From: Halpernia sp048269545
GTDB taxonomy: Bacteria > Bacteroidota > Bacteroidia > Flavobacteriales > Weeksellaceae
Direction: 5' to 3'
DNA: 64,000 nt
Assembly (NCBI RefSeq): GCF_048269545.1
Contig: NZ_JBLXIJ010000002.1
Coordinates: 124,001 to 188,000, forward strand
The notes beneath the pieces are model-generated. The model searched no databases, was not told where the DNA came from, and was given only the letters and a program-made list of their open reading frames with translations. The number at the start of each line of letters is the position of its first letter. Position 1 is the first letter of the stretch. Position numbers and translations under genes: made by a program. Shown here one piece after another: positions 35,084-43,479 of the stretch.

Positions 35084-35290
35084 TTATTTTGACATTGTAC
35101 TATCAGATTTCATTGGTTTCATAGCAGTTGAATCCATTTTAACTGCTCCATCGGTTGGTTTTGAATCTGATTTAATTGTTGTACTATCTGGTTCTTCCAT
35201 CATTGTGTTACTTTCGGTATTTTCAGTTTTTTTTGAACATGCGGAAAGCGTTAAAGCACCGAGAAATGCTACTACTAATAATTTTTTCAT
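35084..35290 (-). CDS. Small low-complexity lipoprotein
   Basis: A 68-residue secreted lipoprotein. The start at 35290 gives a perfect signal MKKLLVVAFLGALTLSAC with Cys 18 as lipidation site; a start 21 bp upstream is less likely. The mature part is low complexity, rich in Ser, Thr, Lys, Asp and Met (repeats of MKSDST and DSTAMKPMKSD). Such short acidic/Lys-rich lipoproteins are common in flavobacteria and have no known function. Terminator downstream; single-gene transcript. Confidence 0.75.
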   Translation of the reverse strand: MKKLLVVAFLGALTLSACSKKTENTESNTMMEEPDSTTIKSDSKPTDGAVKMDSTAMKPMKSDSTMSK

Positions 35291-35362
35291 AATACTTTTA
35301 TTTTTTTTCAAATGTAAGAGTTATTTATTGTTATAGAAAATTTTGCAATTAATTTAAATAAC

Positions 35363-35395
35363 TTTGTGTTGTTTCAAAAATCTTTTCTACATTTG
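35363..35395 (+). promoter_or_regulatory. trp operon promoter
   Basis: TTTG (35363-35366), 21 bp, then TACATTTG (35388-35395), matching the Bacteroidetes consensus. The predicted start near 35402 places the trpL start codon about 32 nt into the transcript. Confidence 0.75.
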
Positions 35396-35433
35396 CCTCA
35401 GAATTAATCTAAATTAATTTTAGGAATTACAAA

Positions 35434-35487
35434 ATGAATATTTTAAACAAAAATTGGTGGTGGCATTTCAACTCTTCGCGGGTCTGA
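35434..35487 (+). CDS. trpL: trp operon leader peptide
   Basis: A 17-codon reading frame, MNILNKNWWWHFNSSRV, with three successive Trp codons, located between the trp promoter and a terminator hairpin in front of trpE. This is the classic layout of ribosome-mediated transcription attenuation: with scarce charged tRNA-Trp the ribosome stalls at the Trp codons and the downstream terminator is not formed. Confidence 0.9.
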   Translation: MNILNKNWWWHFNSSRV

Positions 35488-35537
35488 AATACATTTCTTT
35501 TGTTTAAATTTTTAAAAATATAATTTAAGATTTTATT

Positions 35538-35568
35538 AGACTTTAGCGAAATGTTAAAGTCTTTTTTT
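35538..35568 (+). terminator. trp attenuator (rho-independent terminator)
   Basis: AGACTTTAGC and GTTAAAGTCT pair over 10 bp (one G-U) around GAAAT, followed by seven T. It lies 51 nt after the trpL stop and 34 nt before trpE, in the position expected for an attenuator. Confidence 0.88.
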
Positions 35569-35601
35569 ATGTCTTGAAATCAAAATAACTAAATTTAAAA
35601 T

Positions 35602-37020
35602 ATGGAATTTTCACAGAAAATTATTTATAAAACTTCGGTAAAATCTACCCTAAGTGACCTTTTTACACCTGTAGGAATTTATCTTCGATTGCGAGATCAA
35701 TTTAGAGATACTGTTCTTTTAGAAAGTGCCGGAAATCAAAATTCGCAAAATAATTTCTCGTTTATTGCCGTTAATGCGATTGGCGGAATTGAAATTAAAA
35801 ACTTTAATGAAGCCGAAGTAAAATTTCCACTTGAACCTTCTTTTAAAATGAATTTAAAAGATGAAAAGTTAACGGATGTTTTACAAAATTTCTGTAAATG
35901 TTTTAAAGGCGAACTTCCAATTCACGATTTGGGAAAATCTGCACAAGGTTTATTTGGATATACAAGTTATGATGCAATTCCTTTTTTTGAAAATATTAAA
36001 TTTAAAGAGCACTCTGAAGAAAATAAAATTCCATTATTAAGATACAGATTTTATCAATTTGTGATTGCTATTAATCATTTTAACGATGAAATGTTTTTAA
36101 TTGAAAATAAAATAAAAGGCTTAAAATCTGATATTTCTAAAATTGAAAATTTAATCAATCAAAAAAATGCTCCAATTTTTCCCTTCAATAAAATAGACAA
36201 AGAAAAATCTAATCTTACGGATGAAAACTACAGAGAAAATGTTGAAAAAGCCAAAAAACATTGTTTCCGTGGCGATGTGTTTCAATTGGTTTTATCTAGA
36301 AGATTTGAGCAAAAATTTCAAGGTGACGATTTTAATGTTTACCGCGCTTTGCGAAATATTAATCCGTCACCTTATCTTTTTTACTTTGATTATGGCGATT
36401 ATAAATTATTTGGTTCTTCGCCAGAAAGTCAATTGATTATAAAAGATGGAAAAGCAATAATTCACCCAATTGCAGGAACTTTTAAAAGAACCGGCGTTTT
36501 AGAAGAAGATTTAAAATCTGCTGAAGAATTAAAAAAAGATCCCAAAGAAAATGCGGAACATACGATGTTAGTTGATTTAGCACGAAACGATTTAAGCATT
36601 ATTGGTAAAAATACAACAGTTACAAAATTAAAAGAAATTCAGTTTTTTTCACACGTGATTCATATGGTTTCTGAAGTGACGGCAAAAACTTTACTAAATC
36701 AGAATCCTTTTGAAATGATTGCGACTACTTTCCCACAAGGAACTTTAAGTGGCGCTCCAAAATATAGAGCGATGGAATTAATTGATGAATATGAAAAAAC
36801 ATCGCGTGGTTTTTACGGCGGTTGTTTGGGTTTTGTTGGTTTTGATGGAAGCTGTAATCAGGCAATAATGATTCGAACATTTTTAAGTAAAAACAATACT
36901 TTATTTTACCAAGCCGGTGCAGGAATTGTTGCAAAATCTTCTGCTGAAAATGAATTACAGGAAGTAAATAATAAACTGAGTGCTTTGAAAAAAGCAATTC
37001 TAAAAGCAGAATCAATATAA
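35602..37020 (+). CDS. trpE: Anthranilate synthase component I
   Basis: Makes anthranilate from chorismate with TrpG. 472 residues. The N-terminal region contains LLESAGN, matching the LLES motif at which tryptophan exerts feedback inhibition. The chorismate-binding domain has FQLVLSRRFEQ, PSPYLFYFDYGD, HPIAGTFKRTG, VDLARNDLS and TFPQGTLSGAPK, all with catalytic residues in place. It is the first structural gene of the trp operon, 34 nt after the attenuator; trpG follows after 66 nt. Confidence 0.97.
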   Translation: MEFSQKIIYKTSVKSTLSDLFTPVGIYLRLRDQFRDTVLLESAGNQNSQNNFSFIAVNAIGGIEIKNFNEAEVKFPLEPSFKMNLKDEKLTDVLQNFCKCFKGELPIHDLGKSAQGLFGYTSYDAIPFFENIKFKEHSEENKIPLLRYRFYQFVIAINHFNDEMFLIENKIKGLKSDISKIENLINQKNAPIFPFNKIDKEKSNLTDENYRENVEKAKKHCFRGDVFQLVLSRRFEQKFQGDDFNVYRALRNINPSPYLFYFDYGDYKLFGSSPESQLIIKDGKAIIHPIAGTFKRTGVLEEDLKSAEELKKDPKENAEHTMLVDLARNDLSIIGKNTTVTKLKEIQFFSHVIHMVSEVTAKTLLNQNPFEMIATTFPQGTLSGAPKYRAMELIDEYEKTSRGFYGGCLGFVGFDGSCNQAIMIRTFLSKNNTLFYQAGAGIVAKSSAENELQEVNNKLSALKKAILKAESI

Positions 37021-37086
37021 TGTATTGTCTTTATTTTTCAGTTGATAGAAAAATCACAATCACTAAAACAAATAATTATTAAAGAA

Positions 37087-37683
37087 ATGAAAAAAAATAC
37101 TGAAAAATCAACATCAAAAATTCTGGTTTTAGATAATTACGACAGTTTCACTTACAATTTGGTTCAGATGATTGAAGAAATTGTGGACGCAAAAATTGAC
37201 GTTTTCCGAAATAATGAAATCTCGTTAGACGATGTTGAAAAATATGACAAGATCATTTTGTCACCCGGTCCAGGAATTCCTAAAGAATCAGGAATTTTAT
37301 TAGATTTAATTAAAACTTACGCACCCAAAAAATCAATTTTCGGTGTTTGTCTTGGCTTACAAGCAATTGGAGAAGCTTTTGGAGGAAATTTAATTAATCT
37401 TTCAGAAATTTATCACGGTGTTGCCACAGAAGTGCAAATTTTAAATCCAAAGAGTAAGATTTTTAAAAATTTCCCAGAAACTTTTGAAGCAGGAAGATAC
37501 CATTCTTGGGCGCTTTCTCCAGAAGATTTTCCAAAAGAATTAGAAATTACAGCAATTGATAAAGACAAAATGATTATGGCATTGCAACATAAAATTTACG
37601 ATGTTCAAGCCGTACAGTTTCATCCCGAAAGTATTTTAACTCCAAAAGGAAAAGAAATTTTGGAAAATTTTTTAAAGAATTAA
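37087..37683 (+). CDS. trpG: Anthranilate synthase component II (glutamine amidotransferase)
   Basis: Supplies ammonia from glutamine to TrpE. The ATG at 37087 gives 198 residues, the usual size; a TTG frame start at 37042 would add 15 unsupported residues. The class I amidotransferase triad is visible: Cys in FGVCLGLQA, His and Glu in VQFHPESILTP. The oxyanion region is LSPGPGIP, and the N-terminus is LVLDNYDSFTYNLV. trpD starts 1 nt after its stop. Confidence 0.96.
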   Translation: MKKNTEKSTSKILVLDNYDSFTYNLVQMIEEIVDAKIDVFRNNEISLDDVEKYDKIILSPGPGIPKESGILLDLIKTYAPKKSIFGVCLGLQAIGEAFGGNLINLSEIYHGVATEVQILNPKSKIFKNFPETFEAGRYHSWALSPEDFPKELEITAIDKDKMIMALQHKIYDVQAVQFHPESILTPKGKEILENFLKN

Positions 37684-37684
37684 A

Positions 37685-38668
37685 ATGAAAGAAATATTAC
37701 AATATTTATTTAATCATAATACTTTAACCAAAGTAGAAGCAAAAGCGATTTTAACGGAAATTGCGCAAAATAAATTTAATGACAAAGAAGTTACTGCTTT
37801 TGTTACGGTTTTCTTAATGCGAAATATTACTTTGCAAGAATTGGAAGGTTTTTGTGAAGCTTTAATGCAACTTTCCGTTAAAGTCAATTTAGGCGAAGAT
37901 TTAGCAGATATTGTTGGAACTGGCGGTGACGGAAAAAACACTTTTAATATTTCAACCTTGGCAAGTTTTATTGTTGCAGGAGCTGGACAAAAAGTGGCGA
38001 AACACGGTAATTACGGCGTTTCTACAGTTTCTGGTTCCTCGAATGTTTTGGAAGAATTGGGATACAAATTTAAAAATAATGAAGCAGATTTAAAGCAAGA
38101 TTTAGAAAAAGCAAATCTTTGTTTTTTACACGCACCACTTTTTCATCCTGCTTTGAAATCCGTTGCGCCTTTGAGAAAAGGACTTGGTTTAAGAACATTT
38201 TTTAATATTTTGGGACCCCTTGTTAATCCTTCAAAACCAGAATTTTCTGTGATTGGTGTTTACAATTTGGAAATCGCAAGACTGTATCAATATTTGCTTC
38301 AAAAACAAAAAAGAAATTTTAATTTAGTACACGCCTTGGATGGTTATGACGAAGTTTCCTTAACGGCCGACACTAAAATTATTTCTAAAAATGGTGAAAA
38401 GATTTTTTCCCCAGAAGATCTCGGGTTTCAGAAAATAAATCCGGATGAAATTTTAGGAGGCAATTCAATATCAGAAAGTGCAAAAATCTTTAAATCAATT
38501 TTAGAAGGTAAAGGAACTTTAGCACAAAATGCAGTTGTAACTGCAAATGCGGCTATTGTTTTGGAAAGCACGCAAAAATTTGGCAATTACAATTCTTGTT
38601 TGAGTTTAGCAAAAGAAAGTCTGGAAAGTGGAAAAGCACTCAATTGTTTGACACATTTAATCAATTAA
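37685..38668 (+). CDS. trpD: Anthranilate phosphoribosyltransferase
   Basis: Adds the phosphoribosyl group of PRPP to anthranilate. 327 residues. The PRPP-binding loop is IVGTGGDGKNTFNIST, followed by AKHGNYGVSTVSGSSNVLEE and the anthranilate region FLHAPLFHPALKSVAPLRKG, then FFNILGPLVNP. It is not fused to TrpG, unlike in some enteric bacteria. It starts 1 nt after trpG; trpC follows after 2 nt. Confidence 0.97.
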   Translation: MKEILQYLFNHNTLTKVEAKAILTEIAQNKFNDKEVTAFVTVFLMRNITLQELEGFCEALMQLSVKVNLGEDLADIVGTGGDGKNTFNISTLASFIVAGAGQKVAKHGNYGVSTVSGSSNVLEELGYKFKNNEADLKQDLEKANLCFLHAPLFHPALKSVAPLRKGLGLRTFFNILGPLVNPSKPEFSVIGVYNLEIARLYQYLLQKQKRNFNLVHALDGYDEVSLTADTKIISKNGEKIFSPEDLGFQKINPDEILGGNSISESAKIFKSILEGKGTLAQNAVVTANAAIVLESTQKFGNYNSCLSLAKESLESGKALNCLTHLIN

Positions 38669-38670
38669 AA

Positions 38671-39444
38671 ATGAACATTTTAGATAAAATAATTGAGCAT
38701 AAAAAAGAAGAAGTTCAGAAAGCAAAATCTGAAGTTTCTTTAAGTGAATTAATGGATTCTGAATTTTTTGGAAAATCGGGAAAATCTTTGAAACAAACTT
38801 TAAAAGAAAAATGGGGAATTATCGCTGAATTTAAAAGACAGTCGCCTTCAAAAGGAATTGTCAATGATAAATCTGATGTTTTAGAAGTCGTAACAAATTA
38901 CGAAAAATTTGGAGCAAGTGCAGTTTCAATTTTAACAGATAATCAATTTTTTGGGGGAAGTTTAGATGACATTTCAAAAATTAGAAAAGAGATTTCAATC
39001 CCCATTTTGCGCAAGGATTTTATGATTGATGAATATCAATTCTATGAAGCAAAATCATTTGGCGCAAATGTAATTTTATTAATTGCAGCAAATCTTTCGG
39101 TTTCTCAAGTTCAAGAATTTACGGCTCTTTCACATCAAATGGGTTTGGAAGTTCTATTGGAAATTCATGATGAAAGCGAATTAAAACATATTAATAAAGA
39201 AGTAGATTTTGTGGGAATTAATAATCGGAATTTAAAAGATTTTAAAGTTAATCTGGAACATTCTTTTCACTTAAAAAATCAACTTCCAAAAGACATTTTA
39301 AAAATTGCAGAAAGTGGAATTTACAATATTGAAGATTTCCAATATTTAAAGGAAAAAGGTTTTGATGGTTTCTTAATGGGCGAATATTTTATGAAAACCG
39401 AAAATCCAGGGAAAACTTTTGAAGAATTTTGTAAACAAATTTGA
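38671..39444 (+). CDS. trpC: Indole-3-glycerol phosphate synthase
   Basis: Converts CdRP to indole-3-glycerol phosphate. The ATG at 38671 gives 257 residues, normal for the family; a TTG start inside trpD is not needed. A TIM barrel with IIAEFKRQSPSKGIV (catalytic Lys), SILTDNQFFGGS, PILRKDFMIDEYQFYEA, VGINNRNLKDF and IAESGIYN is complete. It is separate from trpF, which begins 1 nt after its stop. Confidence 0.97.
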   Translation: MNILDKIIEHKKEEVQKAKSEVSLSELMDSEFFGKSGKSLKQTLKEKWGIIAEFKRQSPSKGIVNDKSDVLEVVTNYEKFGASAVSILTDNQFFGGSLDDISKIRKEISIPILRKDFMIDEYQFYEAKSFGANVILLIAANLSVSQVQEFTALSHQMGLEVLLEIHDESELKHINKEVDFVGINNRNLKDFKVNLEHSFHLKNQLPKDILKIAESGIYNIEDFQYLKEKGFDGFLMGEYFMKTENPGKTFEEFCKQI

Positions 39445-39445
39445 T

Positions 39446-40102
39446 ATGAAAATTAAAGTTTGCGGTTTAACAAAAATCAACCAAATTGAAGAATTAATTT
39501 CTTTTAAAATAGACTTTTTAGGATTTATTTTCTATGAGAAATCACCACGATTTGTACTGAATCATTTGACTTATAATGAAATTAAATCACTTGACTCACA
39601 TTCAAAAGTGGGAGTTTTCGTTAACGAAAAAATTGAAAAAATTATTGAAATTTCCGAAACAGCAGATCTTAATTTTATTCAACTTCATGGTGACGAAAAT
39701 GAAAATTTTATAGTGGAATTAAGACAAAAATTAAATCCAAAAACAGGAATTATAAAAGTAATTCGAATAGGAAATCAATTTTCAGAAGTTAAAAATCAAC
39801 TTGAAAAAATCTCAAATCTCAAATCTGAAATCTCGTATCTCTTATTTGACACCGATTCAAAAGTATTTGGTGGAACAGGAAAATCTTTTGATTGGCAGAT
39901 TTTAAATAAAATTGAAATACCAAAACCTTACTTTTTAAGTGGCGGAATTTCATTGGAAAATATTGAAAATCTAAAAAATTTAAACCAAAAACCTTTCGCG
40001 TTGGATATCAATTCGAAATTCGAAATTGAACCCGGAAATAAAAATTTAGAAAAAATAAAAGACTTCAAAAATAGTATCAAAAATGAGTTTATTAAAATAT
40101 AA
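39446..40102 (+). CDS. trpF: Phosphoribosylanthranilate isomerase
   Basis: Isomerises PRA to CdRP. The ATG at 39446 gives 218 residues. The family signature KIKVCGLTKINQIEEL (catalytic Cys) lies at the N-terminus; the second catalytic residue is the Asp of LLFDTDS, and the phosphate region is YFLSGGISLENI. The last 20 nt overlap the start of trpB, so the two are translationally coupled. Confidence 0.96.
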   Translation: MKIKVCGLTKINQIEELISFKIDFLGFIFYEKSPRFVLNHLTYNEIKSLDSHSKVGVFVNEKIEKIIEISETADLNFIQLHGDENENFIVELRQKLNPKTGIIKVIRIGNQFSEVKNQLEKISNLKSEISYLLFDTDSKVFGGTGKSFDWQILNKIEIPKPYFLSGGISLENIENLKNLNQKPFALDINSKFEIEPGNKNLEKIKDFKNSIKNEFIKI

Positions 40103-41270
40103 GAATCCCAATCAAGACGGATATTATGGCGAATTTGGCGGCGCTTTCGTCCCCGAAATGCTTTATCCAAATGTATCTGAATTACAAGAAAAATATATCG
40201 AAATAATTGAATCGGAAGAATTCCAAAAAGAATTTCGAAACCTATTAAAAGATTATGTTGGTCGCGCTACACCACTCTATTTTGCAAAAAATTTAAGTGA
40301 AAAATACAATTCTCAAATTTATTTAAAACGCGAAGATTTAAATCACACCGGAGCGCACAAAATTAATAATGCACTCGGACAAGTTTTATTGGCGAAGAAA
40401 TTAGGAAAAAAACGAATCATTGCAGAAACTGGAGCCGGACAGCATGGCGTTGCAACGGCAACTGCATGTGCTTTGATGAATTTAGAATGCATCGTTTATA
40501 TGGGCGAAATCGATATTGCAAGACAAGCGCCAAATGTTGCGAGAATGAAAATGCTCGGAGCAAATATAATTCCTGCAACTTCTGGTTCAAAAACTTTAAA
40601 AGATGCTGTAAATGAAGCACTCCGAGATTGGATCAATAATGCAACAACAACACATTATATCATTGGAAGTGTAGTTGGACCACATCCGTTTCCGGATTTG
40701 GTTGCAAGATTTCAATCTGTAATTTCAGAGGAAATTAAATGGCAATTAAAAGAAAAAATTGGACGTGAAAATCCCGATTATGTAATTGCTTGTGTCGGTG
40801 GCGGAAGTAATGCTGCAGGAACTTTCTATCATTTTGTGGAAGAAAAAAATGTAAAATTGATTGCTGCAGAAGCAGGTGGTTTTGGTTTAGATTCCGGTAA
40901 ATCTGCAGCGACTACTTTTCTCGGAACTTTGGGCGTTTTGCACGGAAGCAAAAGTATTGTAATGCAAACAAAAGAAGGTCAAGTTATTGAGCCACACTCT
41001 ATTTCTGCGGGTTTAGATTATCCGGGAATCGGTCCTTTTCATGCGAATTTATTTAAACAAAACCGAGCAGAATTTTTCAGTATTACAGACGATGAAGCCT
41101 TGCAATCTGCGTTTGAACTGACCAAAATTGAAGGCATAATTCCGGCTTTGGAATCAGCACACGCTTTGGCGGTTTTTGGTAAAAAGAAATTTAATGAAAA
41201 TGATGTCGTAGTCGTTTGTTTGAGCGGACGTGGTGATAAAGACATGGAAACTTATCTGCAATATTTGTAA
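40083..41270 (+). CDS. trpB: Tryptophan synthase beta subunit
   Basis: Joins indole and serine to tryptophan with PLP. 395 residues, the TrpB1 type: GYYGEFGGAFVPEML, the PLP lysine in NHTGAHKINNALGQ, AETGAGQHGVATAT, the phosphate loop CVGGGSNAAGTF and the C-terminal VVVCLSGRGDKD. It starts within trpF (20-nt overlap). The next gene is not trpA but a DoxX-like membrane gene starting directly after the stop. Confidence 0.98.
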   Translation: MSLLKYKNPNQDGYYGEFGGAFVPEMLYPNVSELQEKYIEIIESEEFQKEFRNLLKDYVGRATPLYFAKNLSEKYNSQIYLKREDLNHTGAHKINNALGQVLLAKKLGKKRIIAETGAGQHGVATATACALMNLECIVYMGEIDIARQAPNVARMKMLGANIIPATSGSKTLKDAVNEALRDWINNATTTHYIIGSVVGPHPFPDLVARFQSVISEEIKWQLKEKIGRENPDYVIACVGGGSNAAGTFYHFVEEKNVKLIAAEAGGFGLDSGKSAATTFLGTLGVLHGSKSIVMQTKEGQVIEPHSISAGLDYPGIGPFHANLFKQNRAEFFSITDDEALQSAFELTKIEGIIPALESAHALAVFGKKKFNENDVVVVCLSGRGDKDMETYLQYL

Positions 41271-41816
41271 ATGAAAAAGCAAGAATTTTATAATATTTTA
41301 GAATGGAGTTTTGTTATTTACATCGCATTAAATATGTGCGTTTATGGCGGCGCAAAATTTCTGCAGTTTGGTGAATTTCTTTCTTTTACAAAACCTCTTT
41401 CCGAATATGATGGAATGAGAATAATGTGGGCTTTTTACGCTTATTCAAGAAGTTATGCCATCATTCTTGGAGTATTTGAAATATTGGGATCGATATTGCT
41501 TTTTATTCCGAAAACAAGAATTTTAGGTTGTTTTGTTTTATCAAGCATTCTTGTAAATATTATCCTGCAAGACTATTTTTATCAAGTTTCTCATGGTGCT
41601 TTAGCGAATGCCATTTTATATCAGATTTTAATATTTATTTTACTTTGGCTAAATAAATCTAAATTAATTTTAGCCTTTAAAAACCTTTCAATTCAAACAT
41701 TTATTCCGAAGAAAGAACGAATTTTAGTGAGTATTTTGTACTTTATTTTAACAATAATTACTTTATATATTCTACAATTCCTACTTAATCTTTTACTTAA
41801 TCTTTTAATAAAATGA
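41271..41816 (+). CDS. DoxX-like integral membrane protein within the trp operon
   Basis: A 181-residue, very hydrophobic protein with four to five transmembrane segments. The first part, WSFVIYIALNMCVYGGAKFL followed by YAIILGVFEILGSILLFIP, resembles the DoxX/DoxD-like four-helix family; a last helix at the C-terminus is a near-homopolymer of Leu and Ile. It begins on the base after the trpB stop and overlaps the trpA start by 4 bp, so it is translated as part of the operon. No tryptophan role is known for this family. The frame is intact. Transport or membrane redox function would be speculation. Confidence 0.75.
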   Translation: MKKQEFYNILEWSFVIYIALNMCVYGGAKFLQFGEFLSFTKPLSEYDGMRIMWAFYAYSRSYAIILGVFEILGSILLFIPKTRILGCFVLSSILVNIILQDYFYQVSHGALANAILYQILIFILLWLNKSKLILAFKNLSIQTFIPKKERILVSILYFILTIITLYILQFLLNLLLNLLIK

Positions 41817-42547
41817 AAAAACTAAATATATACTTCACAGCTGGAATTCCAAAACTGGAAGATACCACCGAAATTATGAAAATAATCCAGGATTCTGGTG
41901 CAAAAATGATGGAAATCGGGATGCCTTATTCTGATCCAGTTGCAGATGGACCAGTTATTCAAAAAGCACATGAATTGGCCTTAAAAAATGGAATGTCTAT
42001 CGAAAAATTATTTGAGCAACTAAAATCGGTGAAAGATGAGATTAAAATTCCTGTAATTTTAATGGGCTATATTAATCCGGTTTTAAGTTTTGGTTTTGAA
42101 GAATTCTGCAAAAAATGTTCAGATTCGGGCGTTTCTGGTTTAATAATTCCAGATTTACCTCCTGTGGAATTTGAAAAAAATTATCAGAAAATTTTAGAAA
42201 AATATAATCTGAAATTCACATTTTTGGTAACACCCGAAACTTCTGAAGAAAGAATAAAATATTTAGATTCTTTAAGTTCCGGATTTTTGTATGCGGTAAG
42301 TTCTTCTTCTACCACAGGAAATGAAAATAAAACCGTAAACAACGAAGACTATTTACAAAAGCTTTCAGAAATAGATTTAAAAAATCCTTTATTCATCGGT
42401 TTTGGTATAAAAAATAGAAATGATTTTGAAATTGTTACAAAAAAAGCAGATGGCGCAATTATAGGAACAGCTTTCGTCAATATTCTACTTGAACAAAAAG
42501 ATTGGAAGTCAAAATCAGTAGATTTTATTCATAGCATAATAAATTAA
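41813..42547 (+). CDS. trpA: Tryptophan synthase alpha subunit
   Basis: Cleaves indole-3-glycerol phosphate to indole, which passes to TrpB. 244 residues, about 20 shorter than E. coli TrpA. Catalytic Glu in MMEIGMPYSDPVADGPVIQ and catalytic Asp in the same segment; loop 6 region LYAVSSSSTTG; phosphate site IGFGIKN and GAIIGTAFV. The start overlaps the DoxX-like gene by 4 bp. Last gene of the operon; the 61-bp gap after it holds only a weak hairpin. Confidence 0.96.
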   Translation: MKKLNIYFTAGIPKLEDTTEIMKIIQDSGAKMMEIGMPYSDPVADGPVIQKAHELALKNGMSIEKLFEQLKSVKDEIKIPVILMGYINPVLSFGFEEFCKKCSDSGVSGLIIPDLPPVEFEKNYQKILEKYNLKFTFLVTPETSEERIKYLDSLSSGFLYAVSSSSTTGNENKTVNNEDYLQKLSEIDLKNPLFIGFGIKNRNDFEIVTKKADGAIIGTAFVNILLEQKDWKSKSVDFIHSIIN

Positions 42548-42608
42548 ATTCTTAATTTTGTTTGATATTAAGAACGCTACTTTCGGCACGTTCAAATAAA
42601 ATAAAATA

Positions 42609-43331
42609 ATGACGGCAACACAAAATAAAGTTTTAGAGTTTAAAGATTTGGGTTTGATGGATTATCAAACAGCTTTTGATTATCAAGAAAATTTAATGAA
42701 ATCAATTATCGAGCAGAAACTTAAAAACCGTGACAGAACCGATGGCATTTTTGAGGAAACACCAAATTATTTGCTTTTTGTAGAACATCCGCACGTTTAT
42801 ACTTTAGGAAAATCTGGTGACGAACATAATATGCTCGCAAATGCCAAAAAGTTAAAAGAGATTGACGCTTTTTTTGTGAAAACCAACCGTGGTGGAGATA
42901 TTACTTATCACGGATTCGGACAGTTAGTTGGTTATCCAATTATAGATTTAGATAATTTTAAATCTGATATCCACGTTTATATGCGGAATTTAGAAGAAGT
43001 TATTATCCGAACAATTGCAGAATATGGATTAAAAGGTGAACGTTCTGAAGGTGAAACAGGAGTTTGGTTAGATGTGGGAAAACCATACGCTAGAAAAATC
43101 TGTGCTTTAGGTGTAAAAACTTCAAAATGGGTTACAATGCACGGTTTTGCTCTAAATGTAAATACGGATTTAAAATATTTTGATTATATAATTGCCTGTG
43201 GAATAAAAGATAAAGGTGTAACTTCACTTAAAGCGGAACTAGAAAAAGAATTTTCTTTAGAAGAAATTTCAGAATTAAAAAACAAAATTAAAACACATTT
43301 TGAAGAAGTTTTTGAAGCAGAAATCAATTAA
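42609..43331 (+). CDS. lipB: Octanoyl-[ACP]:protein N-octanoyltransferase
   Basis: Moves octanoate from ACP to the lipoyl domains of 2-oxoacid dehydrogenases, the first step of lipoylation. 240 residues. The family signature RGGDITYHGFGQLVGYPIID is present, with the catalytic Lys in RKICALGVK and the thiol in IIACGI. The next gene, 150 bp on, is a lipoylated E2 subunit, so substrate and modifying enzyme are neighbours. The ATG is preceded by AATAAAATA, no Shine-Dalgarno sequence. Confidence 0.95.
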   Translation: MTATQNKVLEFKDLGLMDYQTAFDYQENLMKSIIEQKLKNRDRTDGIFEETPNYLLFVEHPHVYTLGKSGDEHNMLANAKKLKEIDAFFVKTNRGGDITYHGFGQLVGYPIIDLDNFKSDIHVYMRNLEEVIIRTIAEYGLKGERSEGETGVWLDVGKPYARKICALGVKTSKWVTMHGFALNVNTDLKYFDYIIACGIKDKGVTSLKAELEKEFSLEEISELKNKIKTHFEEVFEAEIN

Positions 43332-43452
43332 AATTATACTTTAAATATATTTAAATCACAATAATTTTAAATTTCTTTTTAAAATTTCTATTTTATAAAT
43401 TTTGCAAAAATATTATTAAAAAATTCACTATTTTATAATTGATAAAATTTTT

Positions 43453-43460
43453 TATCTTTG
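43453..43460 (+). promoter_or_regulatory. -7 box upstream of the E2 gene
   Basis: TATCTTTG matches TAnnTTTG and lies 19 bp before the E2 ATG. No good -33 element was found. Confidence 0.45.
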
Positions 43461-43479
43461 TAAAAATCGTAAAAACAAT

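Noticed and set aside
37042..37086. Upstream TTG start for trpG
   Set aside because: It adds 15 residues with no family counterpart; ATG at 37087 gives the normal length.
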